Source: Chloroflexota bacterium (GTDB lineage Bacteria; Chloroflexota; Anaerolineae; Aggregatilineales; J027). From it: a DNA stretch of 64,000 bases. The notes below the pieces were generated by a model. The model was not told the origin of the DNA. It did no database searches and saw only the letters and a list, made by a program, of their open reading frames with translations. Positions within the stretch are counted from its first letter, which is position 1; each line of letters starts with the position of its first letter. Positions 16,750 to 27,600 of this stretch are shown in pieces. The position numbers and the translations under genes were made by a program. Where the stretch lies: positions 62,001 to 126,000 of the forward strand of contig QMIT01000011.1 of NCBI GenBank assembly GCA_024434115.1. Reading direction: 5' to 3'.

Positions 16750-17391
16750 GTGAGTATTGAGCGTTACCTGATCGTTGGATTAGGCAATCCGGGCCGTCAA
16801 TATGTGGACACGCGGCACAATATTGGATTTATGGTGATTGACGCCCTCGCCAAAGCCTATGACCTAAAATTTGATGGCAACAAAGCCAAAGCCTATTTTG
16901 CGGAGGGGACGGTTGCCGATAAGCGGGTCATTATCGCCAAGCCCCAGACCTATATGAACGAAAGCGGTTTTGCGGTGCGCGGGTTAATGGATTTCTACAA
17001 AATTCCGTTGACGCATCTCATGGTCGTATCGGATGATCTGGATATTCCACTGGGAACGCTGCGGATTCGGCCCAAAGGCGGTGCAGGTGGACAAAAGGGC
17101 CTACGGAATATCATTGCTCAGACGGGGGGCGAAGATTTTGCCCGGATGCGGGTCGGCATTGGTCGGCCACCGGGTAGAATGGACCCCGCCGCCTATGTTT
17201 TGCAGCCATTTTTGAAACAAGATGAGGTGCTGCTGCAAGAAACACTTAGTCGCGCGATTAGGGCGATTGAGTTATGGCTTGTAGATGGAATTGACACGGC
17301 GATGAATCGCCAAAATGGAACCGCCGAGGAAGCCGCCGCCCGTTTTGTAAAACGCGACGCTGTTCCTTCTCCTGACCAACCCAATTCATAA
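16750..17391 (+). CDS. pth: Peptidyl-tRNA hydrolase
   Basis: 213 residues from GTG 16750, chosen because GAGGA lies 10 bases upstream and the family begins at this point (YLIVGLGNPGRQY). It cleaves peptidyl-tRNA released from stalled ribosomes. The catalytic His is in TRHNIGFMV near residue 22, and PQTYMNESG, SDDLDIP and GGAGGQKGLRNI blocks contact the substrate, all in family order. An in-frame TTG at 16687 would add 21 unconserved residues. The stop is four bases before mfd, so the two are co-transcribed, an arrangement common in bacteria. Confidence 0.94.
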   Translation: MSIERYLIVGLGNPGRQYVDTRHNIGFMVIDALAKAYDLKFDGNKAKAYFAEGTVADKRVIIAKPQTYMNESGFAVRGLMDFYKIPLTHLMVVSDDLDIPLGTLRIRPKGGAGGQKGLRNIIAQTGGEDFARMRVGIGRPPGRMDPAAYVLQPFLKQDEVLLQETLSRAIRAIELWLVDGIDTAMNRQNGTAEEAAARFVKRDAVPSPDQPNS

Positions 17392-17394
17392 CAC

Positions 17395-20300
17395 TTGGTG
17401 GCAAAAGAACCCAATATGCAGTTGAACGGCTTGCTTGATGTACTGGCAGGAACCGAGGCGTTTCAGTCGCTGGTCAAGGCACTGAATACGCATGCGTATC
17501 CTGACCAGATGGTGGTACGGTCAGCGCGGCCCTATGTGGTGGCGGCGTTGGCCCGTGAATTGGCTCGGTCTGTGTTGGTAGTGACGGCACGGGTCGAACG
17601 CGCTTATGATATTGCCGAACAGCTTCCGGCGTGGCTGCCCGACACGCCCATTTTACGCTTCCAAGAACCCACCGCGATGTTTTATGAACGCGCCCCATGG
17701 ACAGAGGTGGTGACACGCGCCCGACTGCAAACCCTCGCCGCGCTTGCCCCGCCAATTGTTCCGGGGAATCAATCTACCACTGAACCCATTACACCGCCGA
17801 TTTTGGTGACATCGGCCTATGCCTTGATGCAGGTGACGCTTCCGGTACGAGATTTTCGGGCTGGGTCACGCCAATTTCGCGTGGGACAGCGCATTGAAAT
17901 TGACCAACTGATTAAACAATGGGTTGGGGTTGGTTATCAACCTGTAACGGTGGTCATTCAACCGGGCACATTTAGCCGACGGGGTGGGATTGTTGATGTA
18001 TTCCCGCCTGCGATGGATTTTCCAGTGCGTATTGAATTTTTCGGCGATGAAATTGACAGCCTGCGGACCTTTGATCCCGCGAGTCAGCGCTCCGTCGAAA
18101 CGCTAAAAAGTTTTGTGACCACCCCGGCACGCGAGGCCCTGCCCGGTCAACTGCCCGTTGCGGCGGCACGGTTGGCGCAGTGGTTTGAGGGGCTGCCCGA
18201 CCAAGATGAAGATTTGGCGTCGCCTGCCCCGGATTGGCGTCATTTGGAAAATGGCACAGCTTTCCCACTGGCCGAAAGCTATCTGCCCTATCTGTATGAT
18301 ACCCCGGCGAGCTTGCTGGATTATCTACCCGACCATACTTTAATTGTGGTCGAGGATTGGGCGGGTTTGCGCGACACGATTGGTGAGTTGGAAGATCAGG
18401 CGTTGGGCCTGCGGGATGAAAAAGAGGGCATGAACGCCCTGCCGCCAAATGCCCCACTACCCTATCACACGTGGGATGAAATTTTCGACCAGCTTTCGAG
18501 CCGGCCTGTGCTGCATCTGGGGCAACCTGACGACATGGAACATGTCAAAGGGCCGATTTTGGGCGAATTATTTTCCCCCGGCCCACGTTATGCGGGTCAA
18601 CTGCGCCTGTTTTTGGATGAATTGCAGGAAAGCGAACGCCCCGACACACTTTCGGTGATTGTGACCCGGCAAGCCCAACGAGTAGCCGAATTGTGGGGCG
18701 AACGCACCGACCATTTGACGCCTGTGACAAAAATTGCATCGGCAGCAGGTTTACAGCCCATCACATTTGTCGAGGGGGCACTGGCCGAGGGGTGGACGCT
18801 GCATTATAACGATACCTCCAGCCTCTATCTGCTGACGGACGCCGAAATTTTTGGGTGGAATCGGCCTGAACCCCGCCGCCGCATTCAACCGCGCCCCATG
18901 ACGCCCGAAGCCTATTTTGCCGATATGGTCGAGGGTGACTATGTGGTGCATGTGGATTATGGCGTCGGGAAATTTAAGGGCATCCACAAGCGCAAATTGG
19001 ACGGCAGCGAGCGCGAATATCTGCTGGTTGAATACGCGGGTGGGGATATGCTGTATGTCCCCATTCACCAAGCGGATCGTCTCTCGAAATATGTTGGTAG
19101 TGATGGCGGCGCACCGACGATTAATCGGCTGGGGACACCGGAATGGGCACGCACGAAAGAACGCACCCAAAAGGCGGTGGAAGAAGTTGCCGAAGATTTG
19201 CTGCAACTCTATGCAGCGCGGAGTGTGGTGCGTGGTCATACCTTTAGCCCCGATACCCCTTGGCAGCATGAAATGGAAGCCTCGTTCCCATATGTCGAGA
19301 CCGAAGACCAGCTACGGGCCATTGGCGAAGTCAAGTCTGATATGGAACGCAATCGCCCGATGGATCGGCTACTGTGCGGTGATGTGGGTTATGGCAAAAC
19401 CGAGGTGGCGCTGCGGGCCGCATTTAAGGCGGTGATGGATGGCAAACAGGTGGCGCTGCTGGTGCCAACCACCGTCCTTGCCCAACAACATTACACCACG
19501 TTTAGTAATCGGGTGATTTCGTTCCCCATGCGCGTGGAAATGTTATCGCGTTTCCGCACTCGCCCTCAACAAGAAGCCATTTTGCAGGATTTACGCGATG
19601 GCAAAATTGACATCATTATCGGCACACACCGCCTATTGCAAGAAGATGTCAGTTTTAAAGACCTCGGCCTGCTAGTGATTGACGAGGAACAGCGCTTCGG
19701 GGTGACACACAAAGAACTGCTCAAACGGATGCGGACGGAAGTGGATGTGCTGACGATGACCGCCACGCCCATCCCCCGCACGTTATACATGGGCCTGACC
19801 GGGGTGCGCGACATCAGTGTGATTCAGACGCCGCCGGAAGAACGCCTACCCGTTGTCACACATGTCGGCATTTATGATGAAAAACTGGTGCGCCAGTCCA
19901 TTTTGCGCGAACTTGATCGGGGTGGTCAGGTGTTTTTTGTGCATAACCGCGTTCAGTCCATTGATATGATGGCAGATCGTCTGCGCCGTCTTGTGCCCGA
20001 AGCCAGTTTTGTGGTGGGGCATGGACAGATGGAGGAGCGCGAATTGGAAGCGATTATGGCGGATTTTGCAACGGGCGAATACGATGTACTGGTTTCGACC
20101 ACCATCATTGAAAGCGGCCTCGACATCCCCAACGCCAACACGATTATCATTGATCGGGCGGATCGGTTTGGGTTGGCTCAGTTATATCAGTTGCGCGGAC
20201 GGGTGGGCCGGAGTGCGAATCAAGCCTTTGTCTACTTTTTCCATGACCGCGACCATCGCATGACCCCCGAAGCTCGTGAACGACTGGAAACGATTGGCGA

Positions 20301-21000
20301 ATATACCGATCTCGGCATGGGGCTTTCGATTGCCATCCGTGACCTCGAAATTCGCGGCATTGGCGATTTGTTGGGGACACGGCAAAGCGGTCATATTGAT
20401 GCCGTTGGTTTTCATCTGTATACCCAAATGCTTTCGGATGCGGTGCAGCGTGTTCGACAGGATAATAGTGCCTCGACATTGACAGCGGAGGAAATCGCGG
20501 ATCAAGCGGCGGATCAGGCGACCCAACTGCTGCAAGCACGGTCAATGGTAACGATTGACTTGGCCCTGCCGGGATTTTTGCCGATGGATTATGTGCCGGA
20601 CATGCAGCTACGGATTCAACTCTATCGGCGGCTGGCGAATATCGAAAATGAAACTGAGCTCGACGCGATGCAGGCCGAGTTGCAAGATCGTTTTGGCGCG
20701 ATGCCCAAACCTGTTGAAGGTTTGTTGACCCAACTTCGCATCAAGCTATTGGCGCAACAGGCCGGAGCGACGGCGGTGGCAACGGAAAATGGTCGGCTGC
20801 ATATCAAACTGCCCTATCTGGGAAGTATTGATCGGGTGGCGCTGCAAAATTATGTAGGCGAAGTGGTGCGCGTCAGCCGGACGGCTATTTGGTTTCCCCA
20901 GAATATGCCGGAGCAAGAATGGCGGCCTCTGCTGGTAGACATCTTGCGGCGGCTAGATCGAGAACAGGTGCAAGACGTATTTGCAATCGAAGGTGACTAA
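17395..21000 (+). CDS. mfd: Transcription-repair coupling factor Mfd
   Basis: 1,201 residues, full length. It removes RNA polymerase stalled at lesions and recruits UvrA. Visible parts: N-terminal UvrB-like module; RNA-polymerase-interaction domain near 510 (EGDYVVHVDYGVGKFKGI); superfamily 2 translocase with Walker A (GDVGYGKTEVALRAAF, near 661), DEEQ box (near 763) and TATPIPRTLYMGLTG; the TRG region near QLRGRVGRS; and a C-terminal domain ending near 1190. The start is uncertain among TTG 17395, GTG 17398 and ATG 17416; none has a strong ribosome binding site, consistent with coupling to pth four bases upstream. Confidence 0.96.
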   Translation: MVAKEPNMQLNGLLDVLAGTEAFQSLVKALNTHAYPDQMVVRSARPYVVAALARELARSVLVVTARVERAYDIAEQLPAWLPDTPILRFQEPTAMFYERAPWTEVVTRARLQTLAALAPPIVPGNQSTTEPITPPILVTSAYALMQVTLPVRDFRAGSRQFRVGQRIEIDQLIKQWVGVGYQPVTVVIQPGTFSRRGGIVDVFPPAMDFPVRIEFFGDEIDSLRTFDPASQRSVETLKSFVTTPAREALPGQLPVAAARLAQWFEGLPDQDEDLASPAPDWRHLENGTAFPLAESYLPYLYDTPASLLDYLPDHTLIVVEDWAGLRDTIGELEDQALGLRDEKEGMNALPPNAPLPYHTWDEIFDQLSSRPVLHLGQPDDMEHVKGPILGELFSPGPRYAGQLRLFLDELQESERPDTLSVIVTRQAQRVAELWGERTDHLTPVTKIASAAGLQPITFVEGALAEGWTLHYNDTSSLYLLTDAEIFGWNRPEPRRRIQPRPMTPEAYFADMVEGDYVVHVDYGVGKFKGIHKRKLDGSEREYLLVEYAGGDMLYVPIHQADRLSKYVGSDGGAPTINRLGTPEWARTKERTQKAVEEVAEDLLQLYAARSVVRGHTFSPDTPWQHEMEASFPYVETEDQLRAIGEVKSDMERNRPMDRLLCGDVGYGKTEVALRAAFKAVMDGKQVALLVPTTVLAQQHYTTFSNRVISFPMRVEMLSRFRTRPQQEAILQDLRDGKIDIIIGTHRLLQEDVSFKDLGLLVIDEEQRFGVTHKELLKRMRTEVDVLTMTATPIPRTLYMGLTGVRDISVIQTPPEERLPVVTHVGIYDEKLVRQSILRELDRGGQVFFVHNRVQSIDMMADRLRRLVPEASFVVGHGQMEERELEAIMADFATGEYDVLVSTTIIESGLDIPNANTIIIDRADRFGLAQLYQLRGRVGRSANQAFVYFFHDRDHRMTPEARERLETIGEYTDLGMGLSIAIRDLEIRGIGDLLGTRQSGHIDAVGFHLYTQMLSDAVQRVRQDNSASTLTAEEIADQAADQATQLLQARSMVTIDLALPGFLPMDYVPDMQLRIQLYRRLANIENETELDAMQAELQDRFGAMPKPVEGLLTQLRIKLLAQQAGATAVATENGRLHIKLPYLGSIDRVALQNYVGEVVRVSRTAIWFPQNMPEQEWRPLLVDILRRLDREQVQDVFAIEGD

Positions 21001-21009
21001 AAAATACAT

Positions 21010-21048
21010 CCCCTCCTCAATAGATTTCTTGGGGAGGGGGTTTCGTTT
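21010..21048 (+). terminator. Terminator after mfd
   Basis: An 11-bp stem (CCCCTCCTCAA at 21010-21020 with TTGGGGAGGGG at 21029-21039, one G-T pair) has an 8-base loop and is followed by GTTTCGTTT. Confidence 0.75.
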
Positions 21049-21058
21049 AACGGGCAGA

Positions 21059-21778
21059 TCAGCCGTAGATGTCGAAATACATGAAGGTGCCAAGCGCAAT
21101 GAGAATAAGCCACAACAACAGGGTCGCCCGCATTTGCAGCTTGAAATTCTTGACCAAAAACCACGTCGGCAGTTTTTTCTCAAACCACATGCGAATCAAT
21201 AAATAGAGGCCAGAAATGGCGATAATGCCCCCGCCGATGGCATGAATCCAAATGGCGATTTTTTCAAAGCCCGCCGGGTCGGGGGTATCCAGATAACCAT
21301 CTATATTGGGACTCATACGACCTAGAATGGAAAACACATTGACCAGCACCAAAAAGGTCATGATGTTGCGGTGAGTGGTGAAATCTTTACGGACGGCGAA
21401 GGATGCGCCAAACAGCAAAGCCAGTACCATGATCCATTGAAAGACGATATTAAAATCTGCACCAAAGGGAGTGGGGTGACTCACGGTTTGGGTCGTACCC
21501 CCTGATGGGCTGCCCTCTGTTGTCGGTTCCCCGCTTGTTCCATCAGACGGTTCGGCAGTGGCAAGGGGTTCCTCAGTGGCGATGGGAGCCGGTTCTTGAG
21601 TAGCCTCGACAGGTTCTTCAGTTGGAGTAAGCAAGGCCCCATCTGTTGTTTCGAGTTCGACTAGACCGAGAAAGCCCTCGTCCTCGTTGTTGCGTACCAT
21701 CGTAAACACAACTGCGCCGACCAAACAGGCTAGTACCAGCACAATGAGACCCTGTATGGGTTTCGATAATTTGGGCAT
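21059..21778 (-). CDS. Polytopic membrane protein, DUF420-like
   Basis: 239 residues. An N-terminal TM (about 9-27) is followed by an extracytoplasmic Thr/Glu/Pro-rich stretch (about 40-105) and then four TM segments (about 110-239). Conserved-looking His and Arg residues (TTHRNIMTFLVL; WIHAIGGGIIAISGLYLLI; FKLQMRATLLLW) resemble the DUF420 family of four-TM proteins often linked to haem-copper oxidase loci. No oxidase genes are present here. The N-terminal extension is not typical of DUF420. Membrane location is firm; the family call is tentative. Confidence 0.55.
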   Translation of the reverse strand: MPKLSKPIQGLIVLVLACLVGAVVFTMVRNNEDEGFLGLVELETTDGALLTPTEEPVEATQEPAPIATEEPLATAEPSDGTSGEPTTEGSPSGGTTQTVSHPTPFGADFNIVFQWIMVLALLFGASFAVRKDFTTHRNIMTFLVLVNVFSILGRMSPNIDGYLDTPDPAGFEKIAIWIHAIGGGIIAISGLYLLIRMWFEKKLPTWFLVKNFKLQMRATLLLWLILIALGTFMYFDIYG

Positions 21779-21864
21779 AAATGAAAATCTCCTTGAAACA
21801 CAAAAAAAGATGTTTTCCCACCGCTGCGTATTGTTTTACAGGGAAATGAGCTTAGAAGCAAATA

Positions 21865-21890
21865 GGCCCGTCAACAACCATTAACGGGCC
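21865..21890 (-). terminator. Possible terminator after the DUF1269-like gene
   Basis: GGCCCGT (21865-21871) pairs with ACGGGCC (21884-21890), extended by two further pairs past a mismatch. On the minus strand only TATTTGCTTC follows, so strength is doubtful. Confidence 0.4.
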
Positions 21891-21923
21891 AATCCCTATT
21901 ATTCAAATGTTGCTCAAATAAGG

Positions 21924-22421
21924 CTAATGTTCCAAGACCTCGGCGTCAAAATGTTCAAGTTCACGGCGGAGTTGTGAGAGGGCTTCGGGCGATTCGACCT
22001 CAACAATCAGGGCGACCTCACCCAGTCTAAGATGCTCGGCGGCGGTTTCGACTTCGGGATGGCGTGAGCCAAAGGTCATGGCGCTGGCGATGGAGCGGGC
22101 AATCAGCCGACCTGTCAAAGCACCTAAAATGGTTGTGGCTAACAAAATACCGAAGGTGAAAAGGTGAGCTGAATCAAAAAAGCCCACTTGGTTGGTCCAA
22201 AAGGCCAAAATGAGTGCCCCGGCGATGCCCCCGATCAAACCAGCTTCTTCGGGGGTGAGATGACTGCCAACGACAATGGTTGAACCATTTTTGTCACGGG
22301 CCACGACTGCGGTACGGCTGATGGCTACCAAGTCGGTTTCGGTGAGTTGATCAACCGCGTGCATCACGTCTTGGCGTGATTTAAAAATCGCTATTAAGCT
22401 CGTTCCACTATGAATCATCAT
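21924..22421 (-). CDS. DUF1269-like membrane protein
   Basis: 165 residues from the ATG at 22421 (or 22418), which follows a GGGAGAGGG site; a longer in-frame extension runs towards the divergent HEAT gene's promoter and is not conserved-looking. The N-terminal ferredoxin-like fold (LIAIFKSRQDVMHAVDQL) and a Gly-rich membrane hairpin (EEAGLIGGIAGALILAFW; TFGILLATTILGALTG) match the DUF1269/general-stress-17M-like type. The C-terminal part (LGEVALIVEVESPEAL) is a second small alpha/beta unit. Probably a stress-related membrane-associated protein; the exact function is unknown. Confidence 0.65.
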   Translation of the reverse strand: MMIHSGTSLIAIFKSRQDVMHAVDQLTETDLVAISRTAVVARDKNGSTIVVGSHLTPEEAGLIGGIAGALILAFWTNQVGFFDSAHLFTFGILLATTILGALTGRLIARSIASAMTFGSRHPEVETAAEHLRLGEVALIVEVESPEALSQLRRELEHFDAEVLEH

Positions 22422-22507
22422 CGTCCCTCTCCCTGACTTACCCTTGGCTAATTTTACTGGAAGTGGGCTGGCAACATACAGGATAACACATTCGAGGGGT
22501 GGGTTGC

Positions 22508-22537
22508 TAGACAACAACCCTGCCATCTGTGTATAAT
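22508..22537 (+). promoter_or_regulatory. Promoter of the HEAT-repeat gene
   Basis: TAGACA (22508-22513), 18-base spacer, perfect TATAAT (22532-22537). It would start transcription near 22544, about 40 bases before the GTG start. Confidence 0.65.
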
Positions 22538-22584
22538 CGCCAAAAACAAAGCCTCTAGGTGGCCCACTATAAAAGGCGGCATCC

Positions 22585-23667
22585 GTGAATCGGCGTCCCA
22601 ATATTTGGAAACTCCAAGCGGAAAAAGACATCAAAGGTCTTATTGCAGCATTGCAGCATCTTGACCCGGACATTCGCAAACGTTCGGCGGCGGCCCTGCG
22701 CGTTTTGGGTAATCCTGAAGCGGTGTTTGCGCTGGCGCGGGCATTGGAACGCGAACGTAATTCCGATGTACGGGATCATTTGGCGGCAGCCATTGAGTAT
22801 TTGGATCAAGATACCCTCGTCGAAAGCCTGATCGAAAATCAAAACGTACCCGGCCTGATCGAAATGCTGGCAAGTCCCCGCATTGAAGATGTCATCCGTG
22901 CAGCACGTGCGTTGGGGCAAATCAATGACCAGCGTGCAACTGAACCATTGGTTACACTATTTCGTAACCCCGTTGTAGCCGATGAGGTGCGCCTTGCCGC
23001 CGCCGAAGCTCTCTTAGAACTAAAAAGTGCTCCCGCCGTCGTGACTCTGTTGGCGGCCCTCCGCAAGAATAATTGGCGGGTACGGCATAACGCGGCGGCA
23101 GTATTGGGGCAGTTAAACGCGACATGGGCTACTGGGCCATTGATCAAATGTTTGGAAGATGAACATGCGTGGGTGCGGGGTACAGCGGCAGATTCATTGG
23201 GTCGTTTTAATAACCCGCGTGCCTTAAAAGCGGTCACGGAGTATCGTATCAAACAAGAGCAAGGCAAAACTACCCCACTGCCCGAAGGTCAACTGGAAGA
23301 GGGTGTAGAAGAAACTGTCCCAGCAATGTCTACTGTCGAAGCGGTTTTGGATGCAACAGAATCTCCGTCAAGCCTGTTGGCAAAATCATCTATGGTGGGG
23401 AGCGCCAGCGAAAAAGATGATACAGTGGTTAGAATGCCAGCCATCAAACTTGAGAGCCTGCAAAGCAATATGGGCGACAAAGCAGATGGGGATGAGGAAG
23501 GTTTCTCGCCCGCCCTAGCTGCTGCCGAAGCCGCCCTCGATCAATTATCTTTGGACACCGCACCGGGGAGTGGCTCGTTGTTTGATGAAGAGACTGAAGG
23601 GATAGAGGAACAGCTTGAAGACTCCATCCCCTCAGAAGATTTGGACGATGAAATTCCGTTGGAGTAG
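22585..23667 (+). CDS. HEAT-repeat protein with acidic C-terminal tail
   Basis: 360 residues from GTG 22585. Residues about 8-225 form six or so HEAT/PBS-lyase-type repeats (DIRKRSAAALRVLGNPEAVF; DVIRAARALGQINDQRATEP; WVRGTAADSLGRFNNPRALK), each about 31 residues. Residues about 230-360 are acidic and probably disordered, rich in Glu, Asp and Ser. The protein should be a cytosolic protein-interaction scaffold. Its stop codon abuts the stop of the convergent slipin gene with no spacer. No catalytic motif. Confidence 0.82.
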   Translation: MNRRPNIWKLQAEKDIKGLIAALQHLDPDIRKRSAAALRVLGNPEAVFALARALERERNSDVRDHLAAAIEYLDQDTLVESLIENQNVPGLIEMLASPRIEDVIRAARALGQINDQRATEPLVTLFRNPVVADEVRLAAAEALLELKSAPAVVTLLAALRKNNWRVRHNAAAVLGQLNATWATGPLIKCLEDEHAWVRGTAADSLGRFNNPRALKAVTEYRIKQEQGKTTPLPEGQLEEGVEETVPAMSTVEAVLDATESPSSLLAKSSMVGSASEKDDTVVRMPAIKLESLQSNMGDKADGDEEGFSPALAAAEAALDQLSLDTAPGSGSLFDEETEGIEEQLEDSIPSEDLDDEIPLE

Positions 23668-24456
23668 TTAGTCTTGTGGTGGGGTGCGGCGACCTGAACT
23701 CATACCCCGATCCATAAACGCTTCCAAAATATCAATTGGAATTGGGAAGAGAATCGTCGAATTTTTCTCAACGGCAATTTCGGTCAGCGTTTGCAGATAC
23801 CGTAATTGCAGGGAAATCGGCTCATTTGACATTTCTTGGGCCGCCTGTCGGAGTTGAATAGCCGCTTGGAATTCACCCTCGGCATGGATAATTTTGGCCC
23901 GACGTTCGCGGTCAGCTTCGGCTTGTCGAGCCATGACACGCTGCATAGATTGGGGCAGTTCCACGTCCTTGATTTCTACAACACTCACTTTGATCCCCCA
24001 CGGTTCGGTTTGCTCGTCAATAACCTTTTGCAATTCTTCATTGATTCTTTCCCGCTGCGAAAGTAATTGGTCAAGTTCATGCTGACCGATGATGCTACGC
24101 AAGGTGGTTTGAGCAATCTGTAGGGTTGCTACATTAAAATTCTTGATCGTGATAACGGCCTTGATGGGGTCTAGGACACGGTAATAAACGACGGCGTTCA
24201 CACGCAGAGTCACATTATCACGGCTGATACATTCCTGTGATGGCACGTCCAATGTAATTACACGTAAATCTACCACTAGCATCCGTTCCAAACCGGGAAG
24301 AATGAAAAACCAACCCGGCCCACGTGCGCCTTTGGTGATGCGTCCCAAGCGAAAAACGACGCCGCGTTCGTATTCATTGACGATACGAAAACCCGAAATG
24401 AGATACAACAGGCCCGCGACAAGGGCAGACCCTAAACAGACCGCCAGAATTTCCAT
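23668..24456 (-). CDS. Slipin (stomatin/SPFH family membrane protein)
   Basis: 262 residues. An N-terminal TM hairpin (about 1-22) is followed by the SPFH/band 7 domain (about 25-190): NEYERGVVFRLGRITKGARG, GPGWFFILPGLERM, VNAVVYYRVLDP and TTLRSIIGQHELDQLLSQRE are family hallmarks. The C-terminal coiled coil (ARQAEADRERRAKIIHAEGE) mediates oligomerisation. Slipins form large membrane rings and often pair with an NfeD protein; none is next to it here. GGGAGAG lies seven bases before the ATG. Confidence 0.92.
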   Translation of the reverse strand: MEILAVCLGSALVAGLLYLISGFRIVNEYERGVVFRLGRITKGARGPGWFFILPGLERMLVVDLRVITLDVPSQECISRDNVTLRVNAVVYYRVLDPIKAVITIKNFNVATLQIAQTTLRSIIGQHELDQLLSQRERINEELQKVIDEQTEPWGIKVSVVEIKDVELPQSMQRVMARQAEADRERRAKIIHAEGEFQAAIQLRQAAQEMSNEPISLQLRYLQTLTEIAVEKNSTILFPIPIDILEAFMDRGMSSGRRTPPQD

Positions 24457-24501
24457 AAAATATCTCTCCCTGTTTGGAGGTTAATTTTTAGTTCATTTAT
24501 G

Positions 24502-24529
24502 AGTATACCCCTATTTACAGGCACGCCAA
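24502..24529 (-). promoter_or_regulatory. Candidate promoter of the slipin gene
   Basis: On the minus strand TTGGCG (24529-24524), 16-base spacer and TATACT (24507-24502), about 50 bases before the ATG. Confidence 0.45.
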
Positions 24530-24585
24530 CCGCCCTCAAATTGGGGGGTTTTAGCATGATGGCCTGCCCAAAAATGGGAGGTGGT

Positions 24586-24614
24586 TTGCGAATGGACTCT
24601 GGCCCGTGTATCAT
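24586..24614 (+). promoter_or_regulatory. Candidate promoter of the PBP gene
   Basis: TTGCGA (24586-24591), 17-base spacer, TATCAT (24609-24614), about 45 bases before the start codon. Confidence 0.5.
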
Positions 24615-24657
24615 CGCCATGTGCAATCAAGTATTGGGATAGCAGGGAAATTTTGCG

Positions 24658-27600
24658 ATGAGTCGTCGAACTGCCCAGATTATTCGTCAACGCCGCAAAC
24701 GTCGCCAGCAGCGGTCAGGCAGCGCCGCTAAACTAGGCCGCTATATTGGGTTGACCAGTATTGTCCTATTGATTTTGGTCATCGTGTTGGCGGTTGGCAC
24801 GGCTGGTACAGGGGTTGGAGTCTATGCGGTGTATGCGCGACAATTACCCCCTGCCGATTCGATTGTGGACGCCCAAGCCGATACTTTTCACACCACGATT
24901 TTGTATGACCGCACCGGCAACTTTTCGATTTATGAAGTGATTGACCCGCTGGGTGGAGATCGGCAGTATATCACGATTGATGAAGTGCCCGATTACTTCC
25001 TTAAGGCGACGGTAGCGATTGAAGATGCCAGTTTTTATGAAAACCCCGGCTTCGATTTACAAGGGATGCTGCGGGCGGTGTGGGCCAATACGACGAGCGA
25101 CCAATTGCAGGGTGGCAGCACGATCACTCAGCAGTTAGTAAAAAATGTGCTGATTCCGCCAGATGAACGAAACGATGTCTCGTTTGACCGCAAACTGAAA
25201 GAAATTATTCTGGCATCGGAAATTTCGCGCCTGTACAGCAAAGATCAAATCTTAGAGTGGTATATCAACACCAATTTTTATGGAAATTTGGCCTACGGCG
25301 TGGAGGCGGCCTCACGGGTCTATTTTGATAAACCTGCCCGTAATCTGACACTGGCAGAGGCGGCTCTCTTGGCGGCGATTCCCCAATTCCCACTGCTAAA
25401 TCCGATTGACAGCCCCGAAGCGGCCCGTGAACGCCAAAAGGTCGTGTTGGATACGATGGTTTTTGAGGGATATATCACCCGTCCCCAAGCGGACGAAGCA
25501 CTGGCCCAACCCGTCGTTATCAAGTCATTTGCCCAACGTTTTAATGTCGCCGCGCCGCATTTTGCCCTATATGCCCGCCGTGAAGCTGAATCTATCTTGA
25601 ATAATATGGGGCTGGATGGCTCACGCATGGTCTCCCGCGATGGCCTGCGGATCTATACCACGCTTGATCTGGATTTGCAGCGCCAGTTGGAATGCGCGGC
25701 CCGTACCCATGTCAGTCGGCTGGCAGGGGGCGATCCCAATTTTGTGCATAACACGAATGTGGGTGGCGAGTGTATCAGTGCTCAATATCTGCCGCCGTTA
25801 TCACCAGAAGATGCCTCAAAACCCCGTACTGTGACCAACGCGGCAGGTGTGATTCTCAACGCCAAGACGGGCGAAATCGTGTCGATGTTGGGCAGCTTGG
25901 ATTATTGGAATGAGGGCATTGACGGGAATTACAATGCGACCCTTGCCCAGCGTCAACCTGCCTCAACCTTTAAGCCCTTTGTCTATTTGACAGCGTTTTT
26001 TAACCCGATTGATAACAATACCGTCGTGACCCCCGCCACCATGCTCTATGATGTTCGCACCGAGTTTGACTCAGGCGGATTAGACCCCTATATCCCGGAA
26101 AATATTGACCTGCAATATCACGGGCCTGTCAGTGTACGTGAGGCACTCGCCAATTCGTATAACATCCCAGCGGTGGAAATTATGAATTGGGTGGGCATGA
26201 GCCGCGTATTGACCACTGCCCACAGCATGGGCATCAATTCAATGACAGATGGGTTAAGCAGCTACGGCCTCTCGCTGGCATTAGGAACTGCCGAGGCAAG
26301 TCTGTTGGATATGACCTATGCCTATAGTGTCCTCGATAATTTGGGCACAATGGTGGGATCTCCTGTGCCACCGGAAGATGCCCGTATCGGCTATCGGCAA
26401 TTGAATCCCGTTTCGATTTTGCGGATTGAAGACCGCGACGGGAATATTTTGTGGCAGTATAGCGAGGAAGAGGGCACTTTTGATCGTCGGGCCATCTTGG
26501 AACCGGGCATGGCCTACATGATGACGGATATTTTGGCAGATAATGAGGCTCGCTGGCCTGCGTTTGGTCGCGGCAATGCGATGGAACTCAGCCGCCCCGC
26601 CGCTGTTAAAACAGGCACAAGCGACAATTTCCGGGATAGCTGGACGATTGGTTATACGCCGCAATATACCACCGGAATTTGGGTCGGGAACAACGATAAT
26701 GGCAGTATGGGCGATGTGACCGGGCATCTGGGGGCGGCCCCCATTTGGCACGCCATTATGGAGTATGTCCATGCGCGTGGAGAGCAGCTACCCACCGAAA
26801 TATGGATCAAGCCAGAGACAGTGATTGAAAAGATGGTGTGTCGCTGGTCGGGGATGCTGCCGAATCAAAATTGTCCGGCCTATAGCGAAATTTTCTATTC
26901 CAATCCGGCATCGGGAATTGATTACAGCCCCTATCAAGTGGATACGTACTACACCACTGTCGAAGTCAATTTCTGCAATAATACCCTTGCCACCGTTTAT
27001 TCCCCACAGGAATGTGTGGCGGAAAAAGTCTATTTTAATTTCCCGCGTGAACTCAAGGCATGGGCGGAAGGCAATCCGAATATTGAACTGCCCCCCACGG
27101 TTTATGACACCTCAACTTCGGTGGTCATTGGCCCAGTGGTGATTACCGAACCTGCCCAATTTGATTACGTGAGTGGTACAGTCGAAGTGCGCGGAAATGC
27201 CGACGATGGCCTATTGCCTGCCCAACGAGAGACAAGCGACCAAGCCATGACCTATTTCCAATTGGATTTTGGCAGTGGGTCGCCGCCGCAGTCATGGCAG
27301 CAAATTGAGGACAGCCAAACTGAAGGTGGGACGGGCATTGTACTGGGTACATGGGATTCCCGCAGGGTACCGGATGGTTTATATACATTGCGCCTGACGC
27401 TTGTTCGCAAAGACACCAGTATTGAAGTGGCAAACCGCGAAGTGATTGTAGATAACACGCCGCCAGTCGCCCGATTGGTGTCGTTGGAGGCGGGTAAGGA
27501 ATATAGCGCTCAACGGGATGTCTTTGTGGAGTTGCAGGCCGAACCGTCTGACGCGAATCAGGTGGAGACGGTGGAATTTTATGTAAATGGAGAGTTGATT